The notes under the pieces were generated by a model. That model was not told the DNA's origin. It searched no databases and worked only from the letters and a program-made list of their open reading frames with translations. A stretch of 64,000 bases of DNA, taken from contig OY282444.1 in the NCBI GenBank assembly GCA_958296125.1, positions 4,697,266-4,761,265 on the forward strand, given 5' to 3'. The DNA comes from an uncultured Poribacteria bacterium. Lineage in GTDB: Bacteria > Poribacteria > WGA-4E > PCPOR2b. Made by a program: the position numbers and the translations under genes. Below, in pieces: positions 27,336 to 36,281 of the stretch (positions are counted from its first letter, which is position 1; every line of letters starts with the position of its first letter).

Positions 27336-27506
27336 ATGCCTACAAGAACAATCACTTCAACTGAAGCCCAGAATAACTTTGGCCAAATTATTGATGCTGT
27401 TGTTCAGGAACACACCCGTTATATTATTAAACGCCGTAATGTGCCGCAGGCAATAATGATGAGCTTGTCAGACTTTCGGCAACTGCTATCGGATGCTGAG
27501 GAATAA
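27336..27506 (+). CDS. Phd/YefM-type antitoxin
   Basis: A 56-residue protein. It starts PTRTITSTEAQNNFGQIIDA, the typical Phd/YefM DNA-binding N-terminus, then has RYIIKRRNVPQAIMMSLSDF, the beta-hairpin that dimerises antitoxins. It is shorter than most (80-90 residues), because the toxin-binding C-terminal tail stops soon after LLSDAEE. No RelE, Doc or PIN toxin gene follows; instead a DNA methyltransferase gene begins 51 bp downstream. It could be an orphan regulator of that gene. Confidence 0.8.
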   Translation: MPTRTITSTEAQNNFGQIIDAVVQEHTRYIIKRRNVPQAIMMSLSDFRQLLSDAEE

Positions 27507-27557
27507 CCTATTAAATTTAGGAATGACTCTAGCAGGTATTCAGAAGGATTCGTTAAT

Positions 27558-28631
27558 ATGACAGATGAACGGATTATTTCTAAGGTCATTGATGAAAATC
27601 AGGTATACGGATTATTGACAGGGAATTGTGAGGATATCTTGGCTAAAATCCCCGATGATAGTATTGATTGTGTTATTACTTCTCCTCCATATTGGCATAT
27701 GCGAGAGTATAGCATAACCGAAGAAGACTGCGATTCCGTCATTGGCACCGAAACAACACCTGAACAATATGTGATGAGACTTACCCGAATTTTTAGCCAG
27801 CTCCGAAGAGTCTTGAAAGTCGATGGATCTGTATGGTTGAATCTAGGCGATAAATACCATAACAAAAATCTGATGGGGATGCCTTGGCGGGTTGCACTGG
27901 CTATGCAGGAGGAGGGGTGGGTCCTGAGGAATGATATAATCTGGCATCAGATGAAGGGGACACAAAGTGCGAAAGATAGACTTAGGGACGTGCATGAACA
28001 CGTTTTTCACTTTGTAAAAAGCAAGAAATACTATTATGATACCGATAGTATAAGAATTAAACCGAGCAAACTGCCGATAATCAATGACAAGGAGACTATA
28101 TCGGCTACAGGGGTAAACGGAAAAAAATACCGCAGCCAAATTCTTACGTCTAAAGACCTAAATGAGGATGAACGAGCTCAAGCACTTAAAGCACTCGACG
28201 ACACTTTGGAGAAAATAAGGATCGGGGAGCTGGTCGATTTTAGAATGACAATCAGAGGGGCACAGCGTACCTACCATAGCAATAACTCTAAAATCAGTGG
28301 GCGTGCCAAAGAATTAGCAACGAAGGGTTTTTTTATCCTGACCAGCAAAGCCAAAGGCTATCTGCCATCGGATGTCTGGAATATTGTGCCAGAAGATGAA
28401 TGGAGGAAGGATGTGCATTATGCGGTGTTTCCCACTGAATTGCTTCAGGTGCCCATCAAAGCGACTTGTCCTGTTGGGGGAATTGTCCTTGACCCATTCA
28501 TGGGAACAGGCAGCACTTTGATTGCAGCTAATCAACTGAATAGGCGCGGGCTTGGAATCGAAATCAGTGAAGAATATATGAAAATTGCAAAAAGTAGATT
28601 AGAGACTCCTCAACTGTGCTTCAGCATTTAA
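27558..28631 (+). CDS. DNA methyltransferase, beta class (N4-cytosine or N6-adenine)
   Basis: A 357-residue DNA modification enzyme. Motif IV, DCVITSPPYWHMREY, lies near residue 38 and motif I, VLDPFMGTGSTLIAA, near residue 312. This order (IV before I) defines the beta class. The SPPY form is most common in N4-cytosine methyltransferases, though not exclusive to them. No restriction endonuclease gene is adjacent, so it appears to be an orphan. Its last four bases overlap the convergent oxidoreductase gene. The gene and its antitoxin neighbour are AT-rich, which suggests horizontal acquisition. Confidence 0.9.
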   Translation: MTDERIISKVIDENQVYGLLTGNCEDILAKIPDDSIDCVITSPPYWHMREYSITEEDCDSVIGTETTPEQYVMRLTRIFSQLRRVLKVDGSVWLNLGDKYHNKNLMGMPWRVALAMQEEGWVLRNDIIWHQMKGTQSAKDRLRDVHEHVFHFVKSKKYYYDTDSIRIKPSKLPIINDKETISATGVNGKKYRSQILTSKDLNEDERAQALKALDDTLEKIRIGELVDFRMTIRGAQRTYHSNNSKISGRAKELATKGFFILTSKAKGYLPSDVWNIVPEDEWRKDVHYAVFPTELLQVPIKATCPVGGIVLDPFMGTGSTLIAANQLNRRGLGIEISEEYMKIAKSRLETPQLCFSI

Positions 28632-29590
28632 TCGATCCGATTCCGGTAAATCTCCTGAACTAGGTCCATTGTCTTGACCGCATCTGCAAAACAGGTATCC
28701 GGCTGTCGGTCTGCTTGAATGCAATCCACGAAATGACGATTTTCGCCGTAGAACCCATAAGCCTTGTGATTGGCATCCGTTCCAGCAGCTTCAACGGTCG
28801 TGATCGCTTTGACACCTTCACTGCTGTGAATAACAGCACTGCCTCCCACGTCCGGATTTATATACGCGGAGATGCCGAAAGCGTGCATCTCAAAGATATG
28901 GATTCGCCCGCCGACTGCCCAGTTAGTACACAGATACCCCGACGCACCACTGTCAAATTTCACGATGGCGTTGAAACTATTTTCCCGATCCGAACCGAAA
29001 CTGTTAATATCGCTCGCCACCCCCCTGACTTCCCCGCCCCCCATCCAACGGAGCGCATCGACAGCGTGGATAGCATCACAGGTCAGCACATCAATGATAC
29101 CATCGTAGTATAGGGCATCTGGGGTATTTTTGTGGAACGTAGACATACACTGGATGACGGGTCCTTTTTCTTCGACGATTGCCTTGACCTGACGCATCAG
29201 CGGAATAAACCGTCGATTGAATCCAACCATCGTCTTGCAATTATGCTTCTCGGCGACCAGTGTCATCTCTTGGATTTGATGGAGTGTTAAGCCGGGAGGT
29301 TTCTCGATAAAAACGTGGTGCCCCTGTGATAGGCAATGAACGACGGGAGCAAATAGATGCTGCGGCGGCATCAAGATATACACAGCATCCGGGCTTGTTG
29401 CTTCTAGCATCTGTTTGTAGTCTGTGAAGGTCTCTTCAATCTGAAACCGCTCGGCTGTCGCACCCAACTTTGATGGGACCAAATCGCACAAGCCTACCAG
29501 TTCCACATCGTCAAACGCTGCAAGGGAAGGGTAGTGAACCCCATTTGCCATACCACCGCCACCGATGAGAGCGATCCTGATTTTGTTCAT
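28628..29590 (-). CDS. Gfo/Idh/MocA-family NAD(P)-dependent sugar oxidoreductase
   Basis: About 320 residues. The Rossmann motif IALIGGGGMANGVHYPSL is at the N-terminus, the characteristic HVFIEKPPGLT (EKP motif) near residue 95, and a C-terminal alpha/beta substrate domain follows. Such enzymes oxidise or reduce inositols, glucose derivatives and amino sugars. AGGAGA precedes the ATG at 29590; a longer frame 14 codons upstream lacks a site. It is last in a minus-strand run with two UxuA-like proteins, a PhyH enzyme and a lyase, which points to catabolism of an unusual sugar-containing compound. Confidence 0.9.
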   Translation of the reverse strand: MNKIRIALIGGGGMANGVHYPSLAAFDDVELVGLCDLVPSKLGATAERFQIEETFTDYKQMLEATSPDAVYILMPPQHLFAPVVHCLSQGHHVFIEKPPGLTLHQIQEMTLVAEKHNCKTMVGFNRRFIPLMRQVKAIVEEKGPVIQCMSTFHKNTPDALYYDGIIDVLTCDAIHAVDALRWMGGGEVRGVASDINSFGSDRENSFNAIVKFDSGASGYLCTNWAVGGRIHIFEMHAFGISAYINPDVGGSAVIHSSEGVKAITTVEAAGTDANHKAYGFYGENRHFVDCIQADRQPDTCFADAVKTMDLVQEIYRNRID

Positions 29591-29652
29591 AGATTTCTCC
29601 TGAACTGATACCGAAATGGAAATAGGTTCCAACTTGGATTATGGGATGTCCG

Positions 29653-30624
29653 CTACGGAAATTTTTCGACCATCTGCATCAGGGCCTTCATGTATCCCAG
29701 CGCGAATGTTACCCCCTGCCGCCGATGGTCGCTATCGCCTGCCACACGGGGGGCATGGTCGGGGATGATTACTCCATCGAAGCCCACCTCTTTATACGCA
29801 CGCATAGCTTCAAACATATCGACATCCCCTTCGTCAATGAACACTTCATCGAACTTTGGAAATTGTCCTCGAACGTTGCGGAAGTGGACGTAGAAGATTT
29901 TTCCCTGCCCACCAAAGTAGCGGATGGCATCTACTGCCCGGTCAGGGCCCATCTCCGCGACTGTTCCTTGGCAGAATTCCAGCCCACTGTTCGGACTTGG
30001 GACCGTTTCAATCAACCGCTTCATTCCCTCGTGACTTGTCAGGAGTCGTCCCGTCCCGCGCAATTCCTCTGCCGGCGGATCATCCTGATGTGCTGCCAAT
30101 TTGACACCGGCACGCTCCGCAACCGGCACGACGCGCTCCAGAAAGTACGCCAACCGTTCCCACATCTCCTCAACACTCACCCGCCCGGTCTCCACAACCG
30201 GCGCATCTTTCACAAGGTCGTAATCGAAGCTCTTGAGTCCGGCATCGCCACGTCCACCGCCACTATCGTAGGCGCGCCAATGTCCCCACACCCCTGCGAT
30301 GCTAAAATAGTAGCCAAGGATTGGGATGCCTGCCCTGCCCATGTTCTCAATCGTTTCACAAACCTTTTTGAGCTGTTCATCGCGCCCGGGTGCACCGTGC
30401 AGGACCTTATCCCAATGATCTGCTGGCAGATTTTCGATACCCGCCACTTCGAGACCGTGCGATTCAATGAATGTTCGGACCTTCAGTAATTCAGTGAACT
30501 CCAGAACACCCTGCTCCCCAAAGCGGGGCCCGTGTATGATGACGTGGGTTACACCGAGCTGTTTGGCGTACTGAAGGTTCTCCTCCGTCAGGGCAGCCTG
30601 ACCGAACCCAATTCCGAGTTTCAT
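29653..30624 (-). CDS. Mannonate dehydratase-like (UxuA-family) TIM-barrel protein
   Basis: A 323-residue TIM barrel. Residues typical of UxuA are visible: KLAAHQDDPPAEELRG near residue 176, LEFCQGTVAEMG near residue 215, YVHFRNVRGQFPKFDEVFIDEGDVDM near residue 246 and IIPDHAPRVAGD near residue 289. UxuA removes water from D-mannonate to give 2-keto-3-deoxygluconate in hexuronate breakdown. The metal ligands (His, Cys, His, Asp) appear retained. GAGGAG precedes the ATG. No uxaC, uxuB or kdgK lies nearby, so the natural substrate may differ. Confidence 0.85.
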   Translation of the reverse strand: MKLGIGFGQAALTEENLQYAKQLGVTHVIIHGPRFGEQGVLEFTELLKVRTFIESHGLEVAGIENLPADHWDKVLHGAPGRDEQLKKVCETIENMGRAGIPILGYYFSIAGVWGHWRAYDSGGGRGDAGLKSFDYDLVKDAPVVETGRVSVEEMWERLAYFLERVVPVAERAGVKLAAHQDDPPAEELRGTGRLLTSHEGMKRLIETVPSPNSGLEFCQGTVAEMGPDRAVDAIRYFGGQGKIFYVHFRNVRGQFPKFDEVFIDEGDVDMFEAMRAYKEVGFDGVIIPDHAPRVAGDSDHRRQGVTFALGYMKALMQMVEKFP

Positions 30625-30674
30625 AGTTGTATTCTCCTCATTTTTCGGTTCAAAGAGGACAGCCTTATCAACGG

Positions 30675-31460
30675 TCAGACGAGGTATTCGCCTGGTTCTC
30701 GCGTCGCTTCGTATTGGGCATTCGGGTCGCGGTTTTTGATGACTTTAGGCACGTCGCCGATCCAATAGTCCGGTGGCATCGGTGGACGATTGTGCCAACC
30801 GAGCAGCAGTGTGCGCCGTTGATCACTCTGGTTTCCTCGCGCCGCGTGCAGCACCCGGCCTTCCGCAATCACGAGCGAGCCCGCTTTCACCGGCAGGTCA
30901 ATTGCGTCGGGATGATCGTAGAACATATCCGGATCATCCTCCTCTACATAGTAGCCCCCCTGTGCGTGGGCCTGCACCAGCCGCTCGTGCAGCGGGATAC
31001 GCTTCAGGTGCGTGCCGGGGATAATCCGGAAACAGCCATTTTCAAGACTGGTATCAATCAGGTAGTAGGAGAGAAAGAGATACTGGGGCCACGGGGCGGT
31101 GCTGATTGGGTCGTTCCACCCCATCCAATCTTGATGCCAATAGAGGGGCGGTCCCCCGGGCGGTTTGCTCAGGATGATAAATCCGCCACTCGACTTGAAA
31201 TCACCCAAACCCATCTCCTCCAAAGTGTCGCGTGTCGGTTGCCAGTGAATTAACCGATCAATTACCGACTCATCGATGCCTCTTACGTGAATGTCTGATC
31301 CTTGGTATTTCCAATGTGGTGGATGTTCCACAGCGTCGAGCATCCGATCCGACTCTCGCCGCAGTTCTTCGAGAAAGTCTTGGGTCAAAATGTCGTCAAC
31401 GACACAATATCCATCCTTAATCAACTGATTGCGCTTCTCAAGTGCTACATCGGATGTCAT
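30675..31460 (-). CDS. Phytanoyl-CoA dioxygenase-family oxygenase
   Basis: About 261 residues with the PhyH fold. The iron HxD is in PLYWHQDWMGWND near residue 108 and the distal His in VLHAARGNQSDQRRTLLLGWH near residue 206, where the Arg would contact 2-oxoglutarate. I chose the ATG at 31460, with AGGAGG eight bases upstream; the longer frame overlaps the upstream lyase gene. It lies within the UxuA-like/lyase run on the minus strand. The substrate is unknown. Confidence 0.9.
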   Translation of the reverse strand: MTSDVALEKRNQLIKDGYCVVDDILTQDFLEELRRESDRMLDAVEHPPHWKYQGSDIHVRGIDESVIDRLIHWQPTRDTLEEMGLGDFKSSGGFIILSKPPGGPPLYWHQDWMGWNDPISTAPWPQYLFLSYYLIDTSLENGCFRIIPGTHLKRIPLHERLVQAHAQGGYYVEEDDPDMFYDHPDAIDLPVKAGSLVIAEGRVLHAARGNQSDQRRTLLLGWHNRPPMPPDYWIGDVPKVIKNRDPNAQYEATREPGEYLV

Positions 31461-31536
31461 GATATTTTGCCTCCTGTTAATGTCCCGTGTTGTGTATTGC
31501 ATCCTACGTTGTAAACCTGAGAGATTAATGAGTATA

Positions 31537-32826
31537 TCACCTTGCGTACGAAGCACCCTTTTCCCGGCCCTGAACTTTGCCGTGCTTCACCCCCCTGACA
31601 ACTTCAGCCAGATCGCGCAGGTAATCATCGACGATGAAGGCGTGCGACATATCCAAGAACAGGTGGATGGATGGGGGGGCTACCAAGCGACTGCTCAACC
31701 AACCACGATCGGTCATACCCTCATCGACCGCGAAGATATCAACGACTCTAGAGCCGAAGGCGATAAGGTATGCCTGTGGCTCACCCCAAATCTCCAATTC
31801 GTTAATCCCCCGGATGCTGTCAAGGAATCGCTCTCTGGTATCAAGGATCTTGCTCACCCGCTCAAGGTAGCCCTCCTCGCCGAGGTAGTTCATTACCGCC
31901 CAAGCAGATGCCAGGCCGCCCCCCGAACGTGAGCCCATCAGGTTCTGCGTGGAATACGTGCCGGAGGGCCAATCCTCAAAAGTATATCGCTGGTAGGTCT
32001 CCAAGCTTGCAGCGCGCAATAGCAGCGTGGACACCCCCTTGTTGGCATAGCCCAACTTGTGCACATCCACAGAGATCGACGTGACACCAGGAACCGCGAA
32101 GTCGTAGGCGGGAATGGAGTAGCCCAGTTTGCGTGCGAAAGGGAAGATGAAACCGCCATGGCAGGCATCTACATGCAGCCACAGACCATGTTTCTCAGCT
32201 AGGGAAGCAATTTCGGGGATGGGATCAATAACACCAAACGGATAGGAAGGGGCAGAGGCTGCGAGCATGATGGTGTTGTCGTTGATGGAGCGTTCAATCG
32301 CTTCGAGATCCGCGCGGAAGTCAGGGCTCTGGGTCATACGCACAACCTTGATCCCCATCAGATGCGCGGTCTTATCAAAGGCAGGATGTGCCGCGTGAGG
32401 GACCACAATTTCGGGTGCAGTTGCCCCCGGACGGTGGTCGTGAGCCCATGCGTGCGCTGTTTTTACTGCCATAATCAAGCTCTCGGTGCCGCCCGTGGTG
32501 ATACTACCACTCGCCCCTATTGGGGCGTTCATCATCTCTAGTAAGGTGCCAACAATATCGGTCTCGTAGCGGACCAGGCTGGGAAATACCTTTGTGGCGT
32601 AGAGCGCGTTGTAATTGATATACATCTGATACGCTTCATTCGCCACCTCGACAACGTCCTCGCCACCAAAATAGCTGCCCCCAATGAACATGCGTTCGCT
32701 GTGCCAAGGGGAGTCGTCCTTTTGCGCCACTTCCATCTCGGCTTTGACTTTTTCCCAAGTGCGTCCGTGGGGAGGTAATTGATTGTTGGACATATTTTCG
32801 GCTTCTAAATCCCTGCGCTTTTTCAC
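31537..32826 (-). CDS. Sphingosine-1-phosphate lyase-like PLP-dependent decarboxylase/lyase
   Basis: A 429-residue fold-type I PLP enzyme of group II decarboxylases. Seen: GSITTGGTESLIMAVKTA near residue 82, WLHVDACHGGFIFPF (cofactor Asp) near residue 215, SISVDVHKLGYANKGVSTLLL with the PLP lysine near residue 253 and MGSRSGGGLASAWAVMNYLGEEGYLE near residue 293. The last two blocks resemble sphingosine-1-phosphate lyase more than glutamate decarboxylase. The GTG start has AGGAA seven bases upstream; an ATG 11 codons later is possible. It lies 20 bp after a UxuA-like gene. Its true substrate is open. Confidence 0.83.
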   Translation of the reverse strand: MKKRRDLEAENMSNNQLPPHGRTWEKVKAEMEVAQKDDSPWHSERMFIGGSYFGGEDVVEVANEAYQMYINYNALYATKVFPSLVRYETDIVGTLLEMMNAPIGASGSITTGGTESLIMAVKTAHAWAHDHRPGATAPEIVVPHAAHPAFDKTAHLMGIKVVRMTQSPDFRADLEAIERSINDNTIMLAASAPSYPFGVIDPIPEIASLAEKHGLWLHVDACHGGFIFPFARKLGYSIPAYDFAVPGVTSISVDVHKLGYANKGVSTLLLRAASLETYQRYTFEDWPSGTYSTQNLMGSRSGGGLASAWAVMNYLGEEGYLERVSKILDTRERFLDSIRGINELEIWGEPQAYLIAFGSRVVDIFAVDEGMTDRGWLSSRLVAPPSIHLFLDMSHAFIVDDYLRDLAEVVRGVKHGKVQGREKGASYAR

Positions 32827-32846
32827 TCTGGTTCCTGTAACGGAAT

Positions 32847-33833
32847 TTAATCCTCATCCATGACCGCTTGCATCATCGCTTTGATATAACCGAACTCATA
32901 AGCAAATGCCTGACGACCGCTCTCCGGGTCTTTATGTCCCGGCGCGTGATCGGGGACAACCATGTGTGGATAGCCGACCTCTTTGAGGGCTTGCATGTTC
33001 CAACGCATATTCATCACCCCTTCGTCGGGCCAAACCTCCTGAAACTTGTTGCGGGCACCGATGATGTTACGGAAATGGCAGAGGAATATTTTCTTCCGAG
33101 AGCCGAAGTAGCGGATAATATCGGGCACCTCATTCCGGGGGTCTAGCACACTTTCTGCCATACAGCCGAGGCACAGGTTGACACCGTGATAGGGACTGGG
33201 GCAAATTTCAATGAAACGCTTGAAACCCTCGAATCCTCCCATCACCCGATCGACACCACGGTAGCCGGGCGGCAGCCACGGATCACAAGGGTGGCAAGCC
33301 ATTCGGATTTTGTACTCGGTTGCCACAGGGATAACGCGCTCAAGGAAGTAAGTAATCCGTGCCCAGTTCATTTCGGCGGTGACCGGCTCATCGAATCTCG
33401 GTGTGGTGGAATCCGCTGCCTCTAGATTCCATGTGCTATATCGAGAGCCTCCCCGCCCGGGCGGTTCGCTTTCCGTGCGCTGATTCTCCATGGCACAGAG
33501 GAAATACTTGATCGCCGGTATCCCAGCCTCGGCTACCTGTCGAATCATATTACAGACAAGCTCGATCTCCTTATCGCCTTCCTCATAGTTACCGAGCATG
33601 AAATTAGGGATGCTGCCCCCATTGACGTTCAGGTGAGCAAGAGGAATCGCGACCATCTCCATCTCAATACCGAATTTAGCGCACTTTTCCTTTTTCTCTA
33701 TCAACTCGTCCACATCCCAACCGTATGCTCGGTGGAATGTGATAAAGTTCTCATTTTTGTTGAAAACCCCGTGTCTTGCCAAGTATTCCAGATCTTCATC
33801 TGATGTGTTAAATTGTTGTGTGCCTACGTGCAT
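32847..33833 (-). CDS. Second UxuA-like TIM-barrel protein
   Basis: A 328-residue protein paralogous to the one at 29653. Matching blocks are IRMACHPCDPWLPPGYRG near residue 181, VNLCLGCMAESV near residue 218, FLCHFRNIIGARNKFQEVWPDEGVMNM near residue 249 and MVVPDHAPGHKDPESG near residue 291. The HQDDPP segment of UxuA reads HPCDPW here, so the two paralogues may act on different substrates. GAGGAGG precedes the ATG. It is the first gene of the minus-strand run ending at 28628. Confidence 0.82.
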   Translation of the reverse strand: MHVGTQQFNTSDEDLEYLARHGVFNKNENFITFHRAYGWDVDELIEKKEKCAKFGIEMEMVAIPLAHLNVNGGSIPNFMLGNYEEGDKEIELVCNMIRQVAEAGIPAIKYFLCAMENQRTESEPPGRGGSRYSTWNLEAADSTTPRFDEPVTAEMNWARITYFLERVIPVATEYKIRMACHPCDPWLPPGYRGVDRVMGGFEGFKRFIEICPSPYHGVNLCLGCMAESVLDPRNEVPDIIRYFGSRKKIFLCHFRNIIGARNKFQEVWPDEGVMNMRWNMQALKEVGYPHMVVPDHAPGHKDPESGRQAFAYEFGYIKAMMQAVMDED

Positions 33834-34265
33834 CTGCTCCTCCTCACGGTTATATGGGCAGCAAAAAGTGGTTGTGCGATTTGTGTGGATTTAGATAATA
33901 ACTTACAAGAATCATGAAACAGAATACAAGACTCAGTTGACCCCATTCACGGATTCAGTAGTTTTGAAGACAGCGGCGACATCCGGATCAAGAACGATTA
34001 TCAGCTGGTCCTGCCCAATCTGCGACGCAAAACGGTCTTGATGTTTCAATCTTCGGGGATGATAGGCGATTTCGAGGAAATTATCAAGGAAAAAATGTGG
34101 AACTTGATCGATAGTTGATTACAAAGGCCTATCCAACCAGAAGTTAGCTCAGGGCTGAGGACGATACTTTATATCAACTGCGTAAGTCCTGAGCGATTTA
34201 GAAGTGCAACCCGTGAAAGACCACCGTTCCCTACTTCCTCCTTTTGCGAATCACACTATCAACTG
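33834..34265. other. Gene-free stretch holding a gene remnant and a small repeat
   Basis: It separates two minus-strand genes. It contains a plus-strand coding remnant (listed separately) and CAACTGCGTAAGT at 34175-34187, an inverted copy of a 13-mer found in the gap at 8180-8192. The promoter of the UxuA-like run should lie near 33840-33900, but no clear element is visible. Confidence 0.35.
33918..34118 (+). pseudogene. Decayed 3' end of an unrecognised protein gene
   Basis: A 66-codon frame with no start codon ends in a stop at 34116. Its composition is protein-like (for example GFSSFEDSGDIRIKNDYQ, then LVLPNLRRKTVLMFQSSG and DFEEIIKEKMWNLIDS). It looks like the C-terminal part of a lost gene. 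I do not recognise the family. Confidence 0.35.
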
Positions 34266-35912
34266 CTATATCGGACAAGCAATAGTTCCCAAACGCTCTG
34301 TCAACAAGGAATTTTCCCGATAATCGATGGGAATAACAATAAGCACCGGGCTATCAGCACGAAATGCCTTATCCAAGGCGGGAGCGAGCTCCGCAGCGCT
34401 CTCGACTCGAACTCCCTCCCAGCCAAAGGATTCCGCCAACTTAACAAAGTCCGGGTTGCCGAACGAAAGATTGGTGTGGCGGTTGAACTGGTTATCCTGT
34501 TTCCAAGAGATGAGACCGTAGCCGCCATCTTCCCACACCATAGCCACAATGTTCGTCCCCAAACGTTTGGCGGTCTCCATCTCCTGAACATTCATCAAAA
34601 AACCACCGTCGCCACAAATAGCGAGCACACGATGTTCTGGAAACACCATCTTCGCGGCGATAGCCCCCGGTAGCGCAAATCCCATGGAACAGAAGCCGTT
34701 GGAAATAAAACAGGTATTCGGCTCATCACATTGGTAATAACGCGCGACCCACATTTTATGCGCCCCCACATCGCTCAACAAAATATCGTGGGGCCCTAAC
34801 GCTTCGCGCACATCCCAAAGCACCTTTTGGGGACGGATAATCCCGACTGTTTCATCATCTTTGTGTCTGGCAAACTCACCTAACATCTCCTCTCGAATCG
34901 TCTGGTGTTGATGCCCATTGAACTGAAGGGGGTTGCCTTTAACTCGCTCGTTGAGCATCCACAGTGTGTGCGCGAGATCCCCAATAACCTCGACATCAAC
35001 GCGGTAATCTTCATCTACTTCCGCCGGCAAGAAATCGATGTGCACGATTTTCTTGTGACTTCCGTGATTCCATAGGCGGGGATGGTATTCCACCAAATCG
35101 TAGCCAAGGGTTATCACCAAATCAGCAGCATCAACGGCACAGGCGACGAGGTCTTTCGCCTGTAAACCGATGGTAAATAAACTATAGGGGGCATGGCGAG
35201 AGACCGCGCCTTTTCCCATAAAGGTGTTAATAACGCCAATGCTAGTGGCTTCAGCAAACTCGCGCAACTGTTTGCTCGCTCGTTTCCGGATTGCACCGTT
35301 GCCTGCAAGGATTACCGGACGTTTCGCTTGGCGGATCAGATCCATGGCTTGGTCGACAATTTTATCGTCCGGCACAGCGCGGCGAAGACGCCTCCTCGGA
35401 ATGGGGACGTTGCTGGTTGATTGGGAGGCGATGTCCTCCGCGAGTTCAATGTGACAGGCCCCCGGCTTCTCTGTTTCAGCCAGCTTAAAAGCCTTGCGAA
35501 CCACTTCAGGGATATTCTCCGGGTTAATGATAGGGCTTGCCCATTTGGTGACCGGCTGGAACATCCTCACCACATCCATGTTTTGGTGACTTTCTTTGTG
35601 CTGCCGCCGGCTGTCTGCCTGTCCGGTGACGACAACCATCGGCGCACGATCCATGTTGGCATCTGCAACACCGGTCATCAGATTGGTTGCCCCCGGTCCC
35701 AACGTCCCAAGGCAGACACTGGCTCTGCCGGTCAATCTGCCATAGACATCAGCCATAAAAGCAGCACCCTGTTCATGGCGAGTGAGAATAAACGGTATTG
35801 AAGAGTCCTCTAACGCCATCATGAAATGGGCGTTTTCCTCACCCGGTACACCGAAAACATACTCCACTTCTTCAGTTTCTAAACATTTCACAAATAGCTG
35901 TGCAACATTCAT
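34266..35912 (-). CDS. Acetolactate synthase-like ThDP-dependent enzyme
   Basis: About 548 residues, full length for the family. The PYR domain carries the catalytic Glu in VFGVPGEENAHFMMALED near residue 30 and the ILTRHEQGAAFMADVYGR motif near residue 50. The PP domain carries AICGDGGFLMNVQEMETAKRLGTNIVAMVWEDGGYGLI near residue 430. It probably condenses 2-oxoacids or acts on pyruvate, as in catabolic acetolactate synthases. No ilvN-type regulatory subunit is adjacent, which favours a catabolic role. The ATG at 35912 has AGGAGG upstream. Confidence 0.88.
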   Translation of the reverse strand: MNVAQLFVKCLETEEVEYVFGVPGEENAHFMMALEDSSIPFILTRHEQGAAFMADVYGRLTGRASVCLGTLGPGATNLMTGVADANMDRAPMVVVTGQADSRRQHKESHQNMDVVRMFQPVTKWASPIINPENIPEVVRKAFKLAETEKPGACHIELAEDIASQSTSNVPIPRRRLRRAVPDDKIVDQAMDLIRQAKRPVILAGNGAIRKRASKQLREFAEATSIGVINTFMGKGAVSRHAPYSLFTIGLQAKDLVACAVDAADLVITLGYDLVEYHPRLWNHGSHKKIVHIDFLPAEVDEDYRVDVEVIGDLAHTLWMLNERVKGNPLQFNGHQHQTIREEMLGEFARHKDDETVGIIRPQKVLWDVREALGPHDILLSDVGAHKMWVARYYQCDEPNTCFISNGFCSMGFALPGAIAAKMVFPEHRVLAICGDGGFLMNVQEMETAKRLGTNIVAMVWEDGGYGLISWKQDNQFNRHTNLSFGNPDFVKLAESFGWEGVRVESAAELAPALDKAFRADSPVLIVIPIDYRENSLLTERLGTIACPI

Positions 35913-36281
35913 CGCTTGCCTCCTCTTTTGCTTCCTCAATCGGTACTGAATTGGGTATGGTTTGTGTATAAGCTTCTTGATTTTTTCTGCACAAGTAATC
36001 GTTTGCAGCACTTGAATCTGAATCGTCTGTAGGGTATCATTTATAAGCAAGACCTCAGAAGTTACTTACATTTCCGCTATATTGCCAAATCTAACCCTGC
36101 CCCTGCGCTCAAAGGATATTACATTCTGGGTGTGGCAATTCCAGACGAGCAGGAAGTAGTAACAGAGTTTTAATGCGCAACAAATCAACCCTAGCGGTGA
36201 ATTATACCCGATTGCACAATCTCAAGTCCAAGAATTAGGCGCACCGTAAGGTTTGATTTCTGATAGTGACAGGAGATTTCT
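35913..36281. other. Divergent intergenic stretch with a startless coding remnant
   Basis: It separates the ThDP enzyme gene from the plus-strand amidohydrolase gene. A plus-strand frame at 36033-36173 reads 46 codons without a start, including YIAKSNPAPALKGYYILGV and a PDEQEVVTEF tail. This looks like the end of a lost gene. Promoters of both flanking genes must be here; none was clear. Confidence 0.3.
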
